Below, piece by piece: positions 56,109 through 64,000 of a stretch of DNA of 64,000 bases. The translations under genes and the position numbers were made by a program. How positions within the stretch are numbered: the stretch's first letter is position 1; each line of letters begins with the position of its first letter. The DNA is from Alteromonas portus. Its GTDB lineage: Bacteria; Pseudomonadota; Gammaproteobacteria; Enterobacterales; Alteromonadaceae. The notes beneath the pieces were generated by a model. It saw only the letters and a program-made list of their open reading frames with translations. It made no database searches and was not told the origin of the DNA. The stretch lies in the NCBI RefSeq assembly GCF_005117025.1, contig NZ_SWCO01000007.1, forward strand, positions 62,001 through 126,000. Reading direction: 5' to 3'.

Positions 56109-57943
56109 AGCTCGGGCCCCAGCATTATATGAATATCCCAAGTGTTCTCGTCAGGCGAAAAACCTCTCGCGATGTAAAACCTTACCGGTCCAATGGGTGA
56201 AAGCCAGTGAACACCCGGACCAACACCGTATGACAATGTTGTGCTGGTGTCGTTTGTGGCTGTCCCCGCGTCAATAAATGCAGCTACTCGCCAGTTATCC
56301 GCCACCTGGTAAGCGTATTCCACGCTTGATGTGAACAAATACTTCCCACCTATTGAGTCTGTCTCAAGTTCACCGGTTTCTGGGTCGATAACTTCAGCTT
56401 GAGGCGAAATTTCACGGTACTCAAAGCCTCTTATACTTTGATCGCCCCCAGCATAGAAACGCAATGATGTCGGTACGTCATCAAAACTATTTGTTTTAAT
56501 AGCGCCAACTTCGCCCCTAATGGTAATTCTATGCACGTCGTCAAAGGTGCGGATTAACATAGCTTCAGCAACGGCTTTAGCAAAATTGATATCTGACCCA
56601 TAGCCCTCTCTACCTACTTGAGTGAGCATTTGTAAGTAAGCACCATTGCTGACATTAAGCTCGCTATCCTTATCACGATAGGTTAAAGAATACCCAGGCA
56701 ATACCAGTGAGGTGGTATTCGTGCTTATTTCCCCTTGATCATAGGTTTCACGTAAATAGGTAATAGAGCCATCATGCTGCCAGGGCGAATCATCACTCTG
56801 CCAATAGCGATGTGCAGAAAGAGACAGCGTTTCACTTTCGAATGACGTGTTGCTGTATTCAATAAACTGGTAACCCGCCTCGATGCTGGCGTAATCGCGA
56901 GTGATATTTCTCATGGGAATGCGGTAGTCGGCAGTGACCGACTGCTCTGGCTCAGAAATAAAAATATCAGATGAAATCGAGTGTCCTTTATCGTTTACCC
57001 ACGGACGCTCCCAGCCTAAGCGAACCCGCGGTCCTGTATCAGTGGCTGCGCCAACTGAGACGTTAAAAGCATCTGTGGGCCGATGAAGTAATGACACTTC
57101 GACCGGGACAAGTAAGCCTTCAGCGTCGCTCACCACTGGACGGGCAATAACACGAGTAAAATACCCAGATTGATTTAAGCTGCGGTTGAAATCGCCAAGT
57201 ATTGCAGACGAATATGCATCACCTGTTTTGAAAGGCTTTAACCGCTCGATAATCTCTCTAGCTTTATCATCCCCTACAAACTTTAACTCGCCAAATTGAT
57301 ATTGCGGCCCGCTTTGCGCAATCAAAAGTACATTCGCTTGCTTTTCGTCGCGAACCAAATCCAAGCGAGTTGCCTGCCAAAAGTAATCAAAATAGCCATT
57401 GGATAACGCGTAGTTAAACATGGAGGATTTAAACGATTCGTAAATGGTTTGATTGAGCACATCGCCTTCTTTGAGTTTTAACGAATTAAATCGTTCTCTA
57501 AACGCTTTGTCTTCACGTCCTGCCCCAATGATTTCGCGGGTCACCTTATTAATCGTTAACGGCGTATTTAACGCAACCATTACGGCTACCTTATCACCCT
57601 CTTGTATGCGTACTGTTGTTTCACTGTTGTAATAGCCATAAGGCTGTACTGCTGTTGCAACCGCTTCTGCAACTTCGTCTTGCCAGTAGGGGTCAGTTAA
57701 CAGTGCCTTTTCAACATCAAGCCCGTTTAAATGCAGACGAATATTATTACGAAGTTTCGAATCCTCTACGCCCTGAATATCGTAAGTGATTGACTCTTGA
57801 GCAAAAGATGCCGTACATATCATGCACAACAGCGTGCAGCATAAACCCCTAGCTAATAAAGAAAAAGCGTGGGGTCTTCTAAGCACAAATTGTCGGAAAA
57901 ATAGGTCTTGCAAAGTAGCAAGCCTGCTCCAAGTTGAAGGCAT
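56105..57943 (-). CDS. tamA: Outer-membrane Omp85-family protein TamA
   Basis: A 612-residue protein with a signal peptide ending near SFAQE (about 49) behind an unusually long N-terminal region. Three POTRA domains follow (about 50-290), then a 16-strand Omp85 barrel. Barrel landmarks include GGDQSIRGFEYRE (the RGF/Y motif of strand-loop 6) and the VRFYIARGFSPDE region near the end. It is coupled to tamB by a four-base overlap; the pair bridges inner and outer membrane. Confidence 0.94.
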   Translation of the reverse strand: MPSTWSRLATLQDLFFRQFVLRRPHAFSLLARGLCCTLLCMICTASFAQESITYDIQGVEDSKLRNNIRLHLNGLDVEKALLTDPYWQDEVAEAVATAVQPYGYYNSETTVRIQEGDKVAVMVALNTPLTINKVTREIIGAGREDKAFRERFNSLKLKEGDVLNQTIYESFKSSMFNYALSNGYFDYFWQATRLDLVRDEKQANVLLIAQSGPQYQFGELKFVGDDKAREIIERLKPFKTGDAYSSAILGDFNRSLNQSGYFTRVIARPVVSDAEGLLVPVEVSLLHRPTDAFNVSVGAATDTGPRVRLGWERPWVNDKGHSISSDIFISEPEQSVTADYRIPMRNITRDYASIEAGYQFIEYSNTSFESETLSLSAHRYWQSDDSPWQHDGSITYLRETYDQGEISTNTTSLVLPGYSLTYRDKDSELNVSNGAYLQMLTQVGREGYGSDINFAKAVAEAMLIRTFDDVHRITIRGEVGAIKTNSFDDVPTSLRFYAGGDQSIRGFEYREISPQAEVIDPETGELETDSIGGKYLFTSSVEYAYQVADNWRVAAFIDAGTATNDTSTTLSYGVGPGVHWLSPIGPVRFYIARGFSPDENTWDIHIMLGPEL

Positions 57944-58218
57944 GAAAAGGCTAAATCCTTAAGGTAACGCTGGGCTTGGAAGCTTACCGCTTGAGGGTAA
58001 AATCCATATTATATCTGTGGTTGATAGTACCACATTTGCATTTTGTATTCGCAAAGTGCGACGAGAGATCAAATTATTGCGCCAATATTATTTATATCAA
58101 ACTATGTAGGTTTGTTTTTTGTACATTCTTTCACAAATTTGTATACTCGAATTAACATAGCTTTGAGGTTTGCTCATTAGCTAAGTTCCGCCCACAATAA
58201 AAAATACAAGGGAATGTT

Positions 58219-60204
58219 ATGTCTTATAAAAAGGCTTTCTCACCTATTACGCTTATTGCCCTAGTACTGCTAGCTATTTCCACCACGTTGAGCGCTGAAT
58301 CGGCTGGCCCGAAAAATGGCTACGATGCTTTCAGCACGCTGCCAACCTATTGGACACCATCTTTATCACCAGATGGGACGAAAATCGCCTTTGTTCAAAA
58401 TGTCGAACAAGAAGAGGCGTTTGCCATGCTCGCTACCTTCGACTTGGAAAAGGGCGAAAAGCACTATCTGCTGCGCTCTGACAATGAGCGAGTAAAGATT
58501 AACTGGTACCACTGGGTAAACAACGAACGTATTGTGGTAAGTGCACGCTATGAAACTCGCCGTGGTACCACAAAAGTGCATGATACCCGCCTATTAAGTA
58601 TTAAATTTGATGGTGAGGGCGGTGCGTTTAACATGGTTGAGTGGGAGCGATTAAAGCGTCGTGCTGGTAACCCGAGTCACATTCCACAATTTCAAGATGA
58701 GGTTATCGACTGGCTACCCGATGATCCAGATCATGTTCTTATAGCAATAGATGCCGAAGTGTTAGGCTTACCTTCAGTGTATAAAGTCAATGTTAATACA
58801 GGCGGTGTAAGTCGCGTTATGCGCGGTAAAAAGCGCATTAGAGACTGGCTTACCGACCAACAGAGTAACATACGTATTGGTATTTCACTCAATTATGACG
58901 ACGGTGAGCGCGAGGTCTTCCTAAAAGAGGGAGATAGTTGGCGAACCTTGTTTGCCTATAACGCCATGACAGAGAAAGGGGAATACCCAGTAGGGTTTGC
59001 GAAAGACCCAAATATTCTCTATTTCAAAGGCTACAAAGGCGATTACCGCGCTCTTTATACTCTAAATCTCAAAACCAATGAGCGAACTGAGGTATATGCC
59101 GATGAAGGCTATGACGTTAACGGAAGCCTCATTTACTCGCCGGTTACTCGAGATGCAATAGGTGTACGTCATGACGGTCGTTTCTATTGGGATGAACGCT
59201 ATGTTGCACTTCAAAATGGTATCGACCAAGGACTCCCTGAGTACAACAATACGTTAATCAGCTTTAGTGACGATGAGCAAACCTATATTGTTTATTCGGA
59301 GTCTGATGTACTGCCTGGCGTATACTTATTGGGTAATCGTAAAGAAGGTACGCTGAATGTGCTATTTCAGCAATATAGCCAAATAGACTCGACGCAATTA
59401 TCCGAACATAAATTGATTGAGTACGAAGCCCGAGATGGTATCAAAATTGAAGCATATCTAACCCTACCAAAAGGTGACGGGCCTTTCCCAACTATTATTC
59501 ACCCTCACGGCGGCCCAGGTGCCCGGGATTTCAGTGGTTTTGACTACTGGACAGCATACTTCACTTCGAAAGGCTATGCGGTTTTACGCCCTAACTTTAG
59601 AGGTTCTAGAGGTTACGGGTATAGCTTTGCTCAAAGCCAAATGAAGGGCTGGGGGTTAGCTATGCAAGACGATATCACTGACGCAGCAGGTTGGATGGTA
59701 GAAAAGGGGTACGCAGAGCAAGATAACATGTGCATAGTTGGCGCAAGTTATGGCGGCTATGCAGCATTAATGGCAACAGTTAAAACGCCTGAACTATTTC
59801 AATGCGCTGTAAGTTTTGCTGGTGTGAGTTCGCTTAAGCACGTCATCATTCATTCTCGCCGTTTCCTCAATAACGAATTTGTTAAAAATCAAATTGGTGA
59901 CGACTACGATGATTTAGAAGCGCGCTCGCCTTATTACAACGCGAAAGGAATTAAAACGCCTATTTTACTTGTGCATGGCGAAGAAGATCGTATTGTTCCA
60001 CCCCTTCATAGTCGCTACATGGCCGATGAATTAGAAGATCTCGACAAAGTCTTTAAGTATGTTGAGTTAGAAAATGGCGACCACCATTTATCAATTCAGC
60101 GTAACCGACACCTGTTCTTTAAGGAAATGGATGCGTTTTTAGCTGCGTATTTGAAACCCGCCAAAGGCGGGGAAACGGCGGCGACAGACAGTACAACCGA
60201 ATAG
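58219..60204 (+). CDS. Secreted S9-family serine peptidase (acylaminoacyl/dipeptidyl type)
   Basis: A 661-residue prolyl-oligopeptidase-fold enzyme with signal peptide (cleavage near LSA-ES, about 27). The N-terminal beta-propeller (about 40-390) precedes an alpha/beta-hydrolase domain. The catalytic triad is Ser510 in GASYGGYAA, Asp590 in EEDRIVPP and His622 or 623 in NGDHHLS. HPHGGPGARD forms the oxyanion region. It is likely periplasmic, cleaving short peptides. It has its own terminator downstream. Confidence 0.93.
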   Translation: MSYKKAFSPITLIALVLLAISTTLSAESAGPKNGYDAFSTLPTYWTPSLSPDGTKIAFVQNVEQEEAFAMLATFDLEKGEKHYLLRSDNERVKINWYHWVNNERIVVSARYETRRGTTKVHDTRLLSIKFDGEGGAFNMVEWERLKRRAGNPSHIPQFQDEVIDWLPDDPDHVLIAIDAEVLGLPSVYKVNVNTGGVSRVMRGKKRIRDWLTDQQSNIRIGISLNYDDGEREVFLKEGDSWRTLFAYNAMTEKGEYPVGFAKDPNILYFKGYKGDYRALYTLNLKTNERTEVYADEGYDVNGSLIYSPVTRDAIGVRHDGRFYWDERYVALQNGIDQGLPEYNNTLISFSDDEQTYIVYSESDVLPGVYLLGNRKEGTLNVLFQQYSQIDSTQLSEHKLIEYEARDGIKIEAYLTLPKGDGPFPTIIHPHGGPGARDFSGFDYWTAYFTSKGYAVLRPNFRGSRGYGYSFAQSQMKGWGLAMQDDITDAAGWMVEKGYAEQDNMCIVGASYGGYAALMATVKTPELFQCAVSFAGVSSLKHVIIHSRRFLNNEFVKNQIGDDYDDLEARSPYYNAKGIKTPILLVHGEEDRIVPPLHSRYMADELEDLDKVFKYVELENGDHHLSIQRNRHLFFKEMDAFLAAYLKPAKGGETAATDSTTE

Positions 60205-60273
60205 TTACCGTTAAAGGTGTGAGTATTTACGACAAGTGTGCCGGAATTGACGGCTTTTTGACCACGTTTCAGT

Positions 60274-60279
60274 TATAAT
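60274..60279 (+). promoter_or_regulatory. -10 element upstream of the MFS gene
   Basis: A perfect TATAAT. Candidate -35 boxes are badly spaced (TTGACG 21 bases and TTGACC 10 bases away). If used, transcription would start near 60286, right at the hairpin that follows. Confidence 0.45.
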
Positions 60280-60285
60280 ATTTAG

Positions 60286-60309
60286 GGCGCGATAATATCG
60301 CGCCTTTTT
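60286..60309 (+). terminator. Terminator-like hairpin after the S9 peptidase gene
   Basis: A perfect inverted repeat GGCGCGATA (60286-60294) and TATCGCGCC (60296-60304) followed by TTTTT. It is a canonical terminator by structure, but it may also form the 5-prime end of the MFS transcript. Confidence 0.8.
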
Positions 60310-60341
60310 ATTTCCCCATTCTATTTCAAATTCGAGACTTT

Positions 60342-61592
60342 ATGCCCCAGACATCTAATGGCGTATCTGATGATACTGCAGTTGTGCGAAAACCCGCTCT
60401 TGGCCTTGTTGAATTTGTTGCTTTGATGGCAACCATGACATCGCTGGTGGCACTCAGTATAGACGCTATGTTGCCCGCACTTATTCAAATTGGCGAGTCA
60501 TTGAATGTGGAAGAGGACCATCAAACCCACTTAATTGTGACCGTATTCTTTTTGGGAATGGCATTTGGGCAAATGTTCTTTGGTCCTTTTTCAGATAGTC
60601 GGGGCCGCCGTCTTACTATTTTGGTGGGGCTGTGTATTTTTGCCATTGGTACTTTTGTGTGTATGTTGGCGACCAACTTGGAAACTATGCTGGTGGGGCG
60701 TGTTATTCAGGCATTTGGCGTATCAGGCCCTCGCATAGCCTCTATGGCCATTATTCGTGACCTATACGTGGGCGATGCAATGGCAAAGGTCATGTCATTT
60801 ATCATGATGGTGTTTATATTGGTGCCCATGTTGGCCCCCATTATCGGACAAACGGTGATGGAATTGACGTCATGGTTCCATATATTCACGCTATTTCTGC
60901 TAGTTGCTACTATGGCGGGGATTTGGTTCTTTTCTCGTCAAGGCGAAACCTTGCCTCGTGCAAAGCGCAGGAAATTCTCGCGGGCACACTTTTTTAAATC
61001 ATCAAAGTTTATTCTGACCCATCCAGAAGTTATGGGTTATACCTTTGCCATGGGTTGTATCTTCGGGGCGTTTTTGGCGTATTTAAGCGCGTCACAAACC
61101 ATTTTTACTGTGTTTTACAATGTAGGTGAATGGTTCCCCTATATCTTCGCTACTCTTGCCTTTTCTATCGGTCTTGCCTCTTACTTTAACGGAAAAATGG
61201 TTATGCGCTTCGGCATGCGTAAGCTCTGTCGATTTGCGCTTAAAGGAGTAAATTGTTTTGCGGTGGTGTATTTGGCACTGTTATTTGCTTACGATGGTCT
61301 GCCGCCGTTAATTCCGACTGTGGCCGTTATGTTTGTTGGCTTTTTCTTTGTGGGCATACTGTTTGGTAACTTAAACGCTATGGCAATGCAGCCTCTTGGC
61401 GATATGGCAGGCTTAGGTGCTGCAATTATTGGCTGCTTTTCAAGCTTATTCTCAGTGCCCGTTGCTCTGATCGTTGATAGTTTTTTGAATGGAAACTTGA
61501 TGCCCATCGGTTGGGGCTTTCTTATCTTTTTTGCATTAGCTTACGCATCAGTTCGCTTCGCTGAGCGTGTTCGGGAAGTTGTTGTTTCTTAA
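60342..61592 (+). CDS. Bcr/CflA-type MFS drug-efflux transporter
   Basis: A 416-residue inner-membrane antiporter with 12 helices. The MFS signature loop after helix 2 reads GPFSDSRGRRLTILVG (about 86-101), and motif C-like VIQAFGVSGPRIASMAIIRD (about 125-144) is typical of the Bcr/CflA group. It probably exports hydrophobic drugs or metabolites with proton exchange. The ribosome binding site is weak (GAGA). Confidence 0.9.
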   Translation: MPQTSNGVSDDTAVVRKPALGLVEFVALMATMTSLVALSIDAMLPALIQIGESLNVEEDHQTHLIVTVFFLGMAFGQMFFGPFSDSRGRRLTILVGLCIFAIGTFVCMLATNLETMLVGRVIQAFGVSGPRIASMAIIRDLYVGDAMAKVMSFIMMVFILVPMLAPIIGQTVMELTSWFHIFTLFLLVATMAGIWFFSRQGETLPRAKRRKFSRAHFFKSSKFILTHPEVMGYTFAMGCIFGAFLAYLSASQTIFTVFYNVGEWFPYIFATLAFSIGLASYFNGKMVMRFGMRKLCRFALKGVNCFAVVYLALLFAYDGLPPLIPTVAVMFVGFFFVGILFGNLNAMAMQPLGDMAGLGAAIIGCFSSLFSVPVALIVDSFLNGNLMPIGWGFLIFFALAYASVRFAERVREVVVS

Positions 61593-61673
61593 CTAGGTAA
61601 GCAATTGTCAGTAACCGCTTTGGTTTAGAAGCAGTTCGCTGTAAAGAGAGATGTGACTCACTGAATTACAGGC

Positions 61674-61702
61674 ATAAAAAAGCCCGACCAAAATGGTCGG
61701 GC
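61674..61702 (-). terminator. Terminator of ilvC
   Basis: GCCCGACCA (61682-61690), loop AAA, TGGTCGGGC (61694-61702). On the minus strand it is followed by a T-run (61676-61681 as A on plus). Confidence 0.9.
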
Positions 61703-61740
61703 AAGAGGGCTTAGTTAAGCACCTAACGACAGAAACTGTC

Positions 61741-63219
61741 CTAACCTATAATGGCCTTCATATCAGTCATGTAGCCACGTAAGGTCTTACCTACTGATTC
61801 CACACCGTGTGAGCGGATGGCTTCGTTAATTTCAACAAGGCGTTTGTTCTCTACCTGATTAGAAGTAGCGGCTAAACCCTTACCGATAACGCTGGTATCA
61901 ATGGTAGGCATAAATTTCTCACGCAAAATTGGAATTGCTGCGTTAGCAAACAAATAGTTTCCGTATTCTGCTGTGTCTGAAATAACAACGTTCATTTCAT
62001 ACAAACGCTTACGTGCGATGGTGTTAGAAATAAGCGGTGTTTCATGCAGTGATTCATAGTACGCAGACTCAGGTAGAATACCGGCTTCAACCATTACGTC
62101 GAACGCAACTTCAACACCACACTTGATCATGGCAACCAGTAAGATGCCGTGGTCAAAGAATTCTTGTTCACTGATTTCACCTTCATAAGCCGGTGCGTTT
62201 TCAAACGCGGTTTCACCGGTTTCTTCACGCCACTTAAGTAGGTTCGCATCACCATTGGCCCAATCTTCCATCATGGTGCGAGAGAACTCACCGCTGATGA
62301 TGTCGTCTTGGTGCTTTTCAAATAGCGGACGAAGTAAATCAGTTAGCTGCTCAGAAAGCTCAAACGCTTTCACTTTTGCAGGGTTTGATAGACGGTCCAT
62401 CATGTTAGTTACACCGCCAATCTTAAGTGCTTCAGTAATGGCTTCTAGGCCGTACTGAATAAGCGCACCTGCGTATCCTGGGTCAATACCGTCATCAACC
62501 ATTTTCTCGAACGCAAGTACTGCTGCAACTTGCTGCATACCACATAAAATGGTTTGCTCACCCATAAGGTCAGATTTAACTTCAGCCACAAATGATGACT
62601 CAAGTACACCTGCGCGGTCACCGCCCGTTGCACTAGCAAGTGCTTTGGCCTGATCCCAGCCCTTACCTTCAGGGTCGTTTTCTGGGTGCACGGCAATAAG
62701 TGTTGGTACACCAAAACCACGCTTGTACTCTTCACGTACTTCAGAGCCTGGGCTTTTCGGCGCACACATAATGACTGTGATATCACTACGAATCTGCTGG
62801 CCTTCTTCAACAATGTTGAAACCGTGAGAGTAACCTAATGTCGCACCTTCTTTCATAAGCGGCATAACAGCTTCTACAACGCTAGCGTGCTGCTTATCAG
62901 GTGTTAGGTTGTAAACCACATCAGCTTCTGGAATAAGTTGTTGGTATGTACCAACAGTAAATCCGTTGCTGGTAGCGCGTTTGTAAGAGTCGCGTTGCTC
63001 ATCAATGGCTGCTTGACGCAGCGCATAAGAAACATCTAACCCTGAGTCACGCATATTCAGGCCTTGGTTAAGGCCCTGCGCGCCGCAGCCTACAATGACA
63101 ATTTTCTTGCCTTTTAAGAACTGACAACCGTCAGCGAATTCATCGCGTGCCATGAAGCGGCAGCGGCCAAGCTGATCTAACTGCTGGCGAAGTGACAGGG
63201 TGTTGAAATAATTAGCCAT
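61741..63219 (-). CDS. ilvC: Ketol-acid reductoisomerase, class II (long form)
   Basis: Second common step of branched-chain amino-acid synthesis; Mg2+- and NADPH-dependent. The Rossmann motif [17 protein letters not shown] (about 44-60) is followed by [16 protein letters not shown], a class II type NADPH loop. At 492 residues with a duplicated C-terminal domain it matches E. coli IlvC (491). Start ATG 63219 has GGAAA upstream and gives [11 protein letters not shown], the family N-terminus; an ATG at 63261 would add 14 residues. It is divergent from ilvY, its known activator in E. coli. Confidence 0.97.
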   Translation of the reverse strand: MANYFNTLSLRQQLDQLGRCRFMARDEFADGCQFLKGKKIVIVGCGAQGLNQGLNMRDSGLDVSYALRQAAIDEQRDSYKRATSNGFTVGTYQQLIPEADVVYNLTPDKQHASVVEAVMPLMKEGATLGYSHGFNIVEEGQQIRSDITVIMCAPKSPGSEVREEYKRGFGVPTLIAVHPENDPEGKGWDQAKALASATGGDRAGVLESSFVAEVKSDLMGEQTILCGMQQVAAVLAFEKMVDDGIDPGYAGALIQYGLEAITEALKIGGVTNMMDRLSNPAKVKAFELSEQLTDLLRPLFEKHQDDIISGEFSRTMMEDWANGDANLLKWREETGETAFENAPAYEGEISEQEFFDHGILLVAMIKCGVEVAFDVMVEAGILPESAYYESLHETPLISNTIARKRLYEMNVVISDTAEYGNYLFANAAIPILREKFMPTIDTSVIGKGLAATSNQVENKRLVEINEAIRSHGVESVGKTLRGYMTDMKAIIG

Positions 63220-63343
63220 AAAAATTTCCGAACAACATTCATTTTTGTCAATATCAAACACCGACCTTGGTGTTGACAGACCTCGTCTATGACGACTTGG
63301 TAGTGAGACTAAAAGATTTCTTTTGTTTTGGAAAATGATATAT

Positions 63344-63362
63344 TTGCAAGATAATATTGCAA
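63344..63362. promoter_or_regulatory. Probable IlvY operator
   Basis: Two TTGCAA hexamers (63344-63349 and 63357-63362) separated by seven bases in the ilvC-ilvY divergent region, giving a T-N11-A-like LysR-type site 15 bases before the ilvY start. Assignment to IlvY is inferred from position. Confidence 0.6.
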
Positions 63363-63376
63363 AAAGTGAAATGCAT

Positions 63377-64000
63377 ATGGATTTTCGTAGCCTTCAACTC
63401 TTCAACCACCTTGCGACCAGCCTACACTTCGGTATAACAGCTGAGGCTATGTACGTATCGCCATCTACGTTAAGCCGCGTGATTCAACGCCTTGAGGACG
63501 AATTAGGCTGTACACTGTTTAAACGTGATAATCGCAAAGTGGCGTTAACCCACAGCGGGCACAAGTTGCTGTCGTTTTCTAAGCAAGCGCTGAAAGACTG
63601 GCAGCAATTAAAAGTAGATTTAAAAGAAGATAACGACGCATTGCAGGGCGAGCTCAGCGTATTTTGTTCGGTTACCGCCAGTCAAAGTCATTTGCCCGCT
63701 ATGCTCAGGCAATTCAGGCAGCAGCATCCTGGCGTAGATATACGCCTTATTACCGGCGACCCTGCCCTTGCGATAGAAAAAGTAAAAGGTAAGCAGTGCG
63801 ACTTATCTATTGCTATCTACACCCCAGATATGCCGACAGATTTGCATTTCACCGCCCTTGATAACGTACCTTTGGTACTTATTGCGCCAAGGGAGTGGCG
63901 GCTTACTCAGCTAAGTCAGCTTGATTGGACCAAACACCAGGTGATCATGCCTGAAACTGGCCCAACCCGACGTACTGCCTATCACTGGTTTGCTGAGCAT
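63377..64000 (+). CDS. ilvY: LysR-family regulator IlvY (truncated by window end)
   Basis: The first 208 codons are present; the 3-prime end lies beyond the window. The N-terminal helix-turn-helix [20 protein letters not shown] (19-38) and [20 protein letters not shown] closely parallel E. coli IlvY, as do [18 protein letters not shown] and [11 protein letters not shown] in the effector domain. IlvY activates ilvC when acetolactate or acetohydroxybutyrate is bound. Start ATG 63377 is preferred; ATG 63371 is two codons upstream. Confidence 0.93.
   Translation, partial: MDFRSLQLFNHLATSLHFGITAEAMYVSPSTLSRVIQRLEDELGCTLFKRDNRKVALTHSGHKLLSFSKQALKDWQQLKVDLKEDNDALQGELSVFCSVTASQSHLPAMLRQFRQQHPGVDIRLITGDPALAIEKVKGKQCDLSIAIYTPDMPTDLHFTALDNVPLVLIAPREWRLTQLSQLDWTKHQVIMPETGPTRRTAYHWFAEH

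Overview
The window reads as chromosomal DNA of a marine gammaproteobacterium close to Alteromonas. The gene order mnmG-rsmG-parA-parB-atpIBEFHAGDC beside a GATC-rich origin, many TonB/MFS/secreted-peptidase genes, TamA/TamB, an IlvY/class II IlvC pair and a GH1/GPH/LacI/TonB-receptor/halogenase cluster all fit that group. This assignment is inference from gene content; no database search was possible.

Layout. (1) 1-437: part of oriC, cut by the window edge, with DnaA boxes, 14 GATC sites in 287 bases and GATC-initiated AT-rich 13-mers. (2) 438-12371: mnmG, rsmG, parA, parB and the nine-gene F-type ATP synthase operon, with a promoter before atpI, structured RNA around atpE and between atpD and atpC, and a strong terminator after atpC. 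(3) 12538-19108: two tandem AT-rich paralogous membrane proteins of unknown function, then a GST, a DTW-domain protein, an alkyltransferase-like protein, an HD-GYP phosphodiesterase, an OmpA-type lipoprotein and a secreted SnoaL-like protein. (4) 19109-29869: a beta-glucoside locus. GH1 beta-glucosidase, GPH sugar symporter and LacI regulator run leftward; a large TonB-dependent receptor and two flavin-dependent halogenase homologues run rightward. Three LacI-type operators lie in the divergent promoter region. (5) 30055-31772: a toxin-first hipA-hipB module preceded by three equally spaced copies of one operator. (6) 31871-46725: housekeeping (yicC, rph, pyrE, tusA) mixed with poorly characterised genes: DUF1206, a Fur-box-preceded pair of small unknown genes, a VTT membrane protein, an amidohydrolase, DUF1285/DUF3014, a COQ8-like ABC1 kinase and an M1 peptidase with a small secreted partner. 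(7) 46919-58218: proB, a thioesterase, a 2-hydroxyacid dehydrogenase, an EamA transporter, a PspB-like protein divergent from an ECF sigma/putative anti-sigma pair, then tamA-tamB. (8) 58219-64000: an S9 peptidase, a Bcr/CflA-type MFS pump, ilvC and the divergent, truncated ilvY.

How parts work together: the left end couples origin, segregation (ParAB) and energy production, as in many gammaproteobacteria. The beta-glucoside locus would bring a glucoside across the outer membrane by the TonB receptor and across the inner membrane by the symporter, then hydrolyse it in the cytosol under LacI control. The role of the halogenases there is unknown. No tRNA, rRNA, CRISPR array, IS element or prophage was recognised. 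Several starts were moved inward from the longest open frame on the basis of ribosome binding sites and family alignments remembered from known proteins.
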